From the NCBI GenBank assembly GCA_011087745.1, contig JAALLB010000001.1, forward strand, positions 1-35,615: 35,615 bases of DNA. The letters run 5' to 3'. Source of the DNA: Hyphomicrobiales bacterium (GTDB lineage Bacteria; Pseudomonadota; Alphaproteobacteria; Rhizobiales; Rhizobiaceae). Below, piece by piece: positions 33,455-35,615 of this stretch (positions are counted from its first letter, which is position 1; each line of letters starts with the position of its first letter). The translations under genes were made by a program, and so were the position numbers. The notes beneath the pieces were generated by a model that saw only the letters and a list, made by a program, of their open reading frames with translations, searched no databases and was not told the origin of the DNA.

Positions 33455-34159
33455 TTACCCTTCACGAAATCTGTACCCAACACCATAAAGTGTTTCAATC
33501 ATATCAAAGTCGTCATCTTCAACCTTGAACTTCTTGCGAAGCCGTTTGATATGGCTATCAATGGTACGATCATCTACATATACCTGATCATCATAAGCTG
33601 CGTCCATTAATGAATCGCGGCTTTTTACAACGCCAGGCCGTTGAGCAAGCGCGTAAAGAATTAAAAACTCGGTTACAGTCAAAGTGACAGGCTTGCCATT
33701 CCATGTGCAGGTATGACGTTCCTGATCCATTACCAAAAGGCCACGTTCCAAAGTTTTGGCAGAAGCCTCTCCAGTCTTTGCTCCGCTTTCAGGAAGCGCT
33801 GAAACGCGCCTAAGAACGGCCTTTACACGCTCTACAAGCAAGCGTTGCGAAAAGGGTTTCTTGATGAAATCATCCGCACCCATCTTCAGGCCAAATAATT
33901 CGTCAATTTCTTCATCTTTTGAAGTCAGAAAAATTACCGGAAGATCAGAAGTTTGGCGAAGCCGGCGTAATAGTTCCATCCCATCCATACGCGGCATCTT
34001 GATATCAAAAATAGCAAGATCCGGGCGCTTCATGTTAAGACCGTCCAATGCTGAGCTACCATCTGTGTAGGTCTCAACTTTATAGCCTTCAGATTCAAGC
34101 GCAATTGATACTGATGTCAGAATATTACGATCATCGTCGACTAAAGCAATTGTTGGCAT
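33455..34159 (-). CDS. chvI: Two-component response regulator ChvI
   Basis: ChvI is the OmpR/PhoB-type transcription factor activated by ChvG. The 234-residue protein has a receiver domain (1-120) with the acidic pocket VDDD and the phosphorylated Asp52 in IFDIKMPRMDG, Thr/Lys signalling positions in IFLTSKDE and DDFIKKPF, and a winged-helix DNA-binding domain (about 135-234: TLTVTEFLILYALAQRPGVVKSR, YVDDRTIDSHIKRLRKKF, IETLYGVGYRFREG). It is the first gene of its operon and is divergent from pckA across a 292-base gap. Confidence 0.96.
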   Translation of the reverse strand: MPTIALVDDDRNILTSVSIALESEGYKVETYTDGSSALDGLNMKRPDLAIFDIKMPRMDGMELLRRLRQTSDLPVIFLTSKDEEIDELFGLKMGADDFIKKPFSQRLLVERVKAVLRRVSALPESGAKTGEASAKTLERGLLVMDQERHTCTWNGKPVTLTVTEFLILYALAQRPGVVKSRDSLMDAAYDDQVYVDDRTIDSHIKRLRKKFKVEDDDFDMIETLYGVGYRFREG

Positions 34160-34451
34160 TTTAAAGGCACTCCCAAAGTATAAAATTTAACTATCAAATA
34201 AGGCAAACCTGCATTGGCGCTATAAAATTGGGCAAATTGTGGCAAGCCATTGTACCTAATCGACTGTGTTTTATACAAAATGGCTATAAACACATGGATG
34301 TGCAAGGGCAGCCAAGGGTTTTGTGCCTTATTAACTTCATTAAAGTCGTCCCCAAATTAGACGAAGTAATGAGTAGAAATTTTCCTGTTAAAGCTGTATG
34401 ACACGCCAACCCCATTTATATATGAGCGAATTTACCGAAAAGGGCTTAAAA
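34160..34451. promoter_or_regulatory. Divergent intergenic region between chvI and pckA
   Basis: This 292-base gap must hold the promoters of both the chvI operon and pckA. It is AT-rich and contains no open frame with recognisable homology. I could not identify a confident -35/-10 pair or a clear repeated operator by eye. The part from 34398 to 34451 could extend the pckA frame upstream but lacks homology and ribosome binding sites. Confidence 0.4.
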
Positions 34452-35561
34452 GTGACTAATTTAACTGTTGATGCAATTTCAGCAAACCTAAATGAACTTG
34501 GCATTAAAAGCCTGGGAACTGTTTTAGCAAATCAACAAGCGTCTGAGCTTTATGAACTCTCATTGGCCCGTTCAGAGTCTAGACTGACAAACATGGGCGC
34601 CCTTTGCGTGGAAACTGGCTCACATACGGGGCGCTCGGCCCAGGATAAATTCGTGGTTGAAGATGATGTCACCGCAGATACGGTTTGGTGGGATAACAAC
34701 AAATCGATGTCGCCAGAACATTTTGCGACGTTAAAGGCTGATATGATGGCTCATGCCGAAGGTAGAGAGCTCTTTGTGCAAGATTTGCACGGTGGCGCAG
34801 ACCCGGTTTCCAAAATCAAGGTTCGCGTTGTCATGATGAAGGCATGGCAGCTCTTTTCATCAGGAACATGCTTATTCGCCCAAAGACAGCCGAACTTGAG
34901 GGTTTTAGCCCGGAATTCACAATTGTAGATTTGCCGGATTTTAAAGCAGACCCGGAACGTCATGGTTGCCGCTCTGAAACTGTCATTGCTTGTGACTTTA
35001 AAAACAAACTGGTTCTCATTGGCGGCACTTCTTACGCCGGTGAGATAAAAAATCTGTTTTCTCATACTTAAACTTCAAGCTGCCGGAATCCGGCGTCATG
35101 CCGATGCATTGCTCTGCAAACCACAATGACGAGTGTGAAAGCGCTGTATTTTTGGCCTTTCAGGAACTGGCAAGACCACTCTTTCAGCAGACCAGTCACG
35201 TACACTTATTGGAGATGATGAGCACGGCTGGAATGCGGATGGTATTTTTAACTTTGAGGGAGGCTGTTACGCAAAAACAATTCGCCTTTCAAAGGAGTCG
35301 GAGCCAGAGATCTACTCGACAACTCAGCGTTTTGGGACTGTACTGGAAAATGTAATTCTGGACGAAAATCGCAAACCGGATTTTGACGATGGATCGCTAA
35401 CTGAAAACACGCGCTGCGCCTATCCAATCGATTTCATTCCAAATGCATCACTAACAGGCACCGCTCCACAGCCGAAAAACATTATCATGCTAACCGCTGA
35501 CGCGTTTGGTGTTTTGCCTCCAATTGCAAAATTGATGCCTGCCCAAGCTATGTATCATTTT
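34452..35561 (+). pseudogene. pckA: Phosphoenolpyruvate carboxykinase (ATP), three frameshifts, cut by window edge
   Basis: PckA makes phosphoenolpyruvate from oxaloacetate and starts gluconeogenesis. GTG 34452 is the preferred start: AAAAGGG lies seven bases upstream and the distance to the conserved GIKSLGTV segment matches rhizobial relatives. Homology is continuous (TGSHTGRSAQDKF, CSANHN, GDDEHGWNADGIFNFEGGCYAKTI, CAYPIDFIPNAS) but needs three frame changes, each restored by one extra base: near 34848-34852, in the A-run at about 35046-35051 and in the T-run at about 35150-35155. The third shift lies just before the P-loop, whose true reading is GLSGTGKTTLS. After AMYHF the expected continuation is replaced by the terminal repeat. 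About two thirds of the gene is present. Three deletions, two in homopolymers, point to sequencing error. Confidence 0.9.
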
Positions 35562-35599
35562 GGTATTGCCAAGTTACCGAACGTTGAATGAGAAAGTGC
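35559..35599. repeat. Right copy of the 41-bp terminal inverted repeat
   Basis: Exact reverse complement of bases 18-58. It takes over within the phenylalanine codon of the PckA segment AMYHF and adds nine foreign codons before a TGA. The last 16 bases of the window resemble, imperfectly, the first 17 bases read on the other strand. Confidence 0.85.
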
Positions 35600-35615
35600 G
35601 GTTAAGGGTTTTTTA

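Noticed and set aside
18..35599. The whole window as a transposon or integrative element bounded by inverted repeats
   Set aside because: The interior is ordinary conserved chromosome with no transposase or integrase, and each repeat cuts a housekeeping gene in mid-homology. An artefact or contig break explains it better.

Overview
The window looks like one contiguous stretch of an alphaproteobacterial chromosome, most likely order Rhizobiales (Hyphomicrobiales), with GC content by eye in the 40s. Evidence for the lineage: the block ahcY, HPr, mannose-type EIIA, short HprK, ChvG, ChvI with divergent pckA; the run trpF-trpB-trpA-accD-folC opposite trxA-addA-addB; an AccD that has lost three of four zinc cysteines; an AddAB rather than RecBCD repair enzyme; and an Hsp20 gene paired with a DUF1150 gene. 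I cannot name the genus.

Layout. 1-1106: 5' half of malate synthase G (minus), frameshifted once and cut by the window edge. 1296-2001: small heat-shock protein and DUF1150 (plus). 1998-7729: minus-strand cluster read as RNase D-like exonuclease, LptC, two tandem LptA-type proteins, LptB, sigma-54 and long HPF (LPS export plus nitrogen/stationary-phase control). 7779-8612: UppP (minus). 8745-11430: GST, QueG (interrupted by an in-frame TAG) and a YeeZ-like epimerase (plus). 11476-16531: trpF, trpB, trpA, accD, folC (plus). 16592-28567: minus-strand series read as DivL-like kinase, TsaE/AmgK-like fusion, MurU-like nucleotidyltransferase, AddB, AddA, TrxA. 28767-34159: minus-strand ChvI, ChvG, HprK, EIIA, HPr, then AhcY. 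34452-35561: pckA (plus), three single-base frameshifts and truncated at the edge.

Function. Most genes are housekeeping: envelope building and recycling (Lpt, UppP, AmgK/MurU-like pair), tryptophan, fatty-acid and folate synthesis, recombination repair, tRNA modification (TsaE, QueG), methyl cycle (AhcY), and two regulatory circuits: DivL-type cell-cycle signalling and ChvG/ChvI with the HPr-HprK-EIIA phosphorelay beside the gluconeogenic gene pckA.

No CRISPR array, tRNA, rRNA, prophage or complete insertion sequence was seen. The most unusual structural feature is a 41-bp sequence present in opposite orientation at the two extreme ends of the window, replacing the expected continuation of glcB and of pckA. 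Together with single-base deletions that cluster near both ends, it suggests a library or assembly artefact rather than biology. The more interesting biological points are the tandem LptA paralogues, the tyrosine-for-histidine kinase, the TsaE-kinase fusion beside its likely partner enzyme, and the QueG stop codon.
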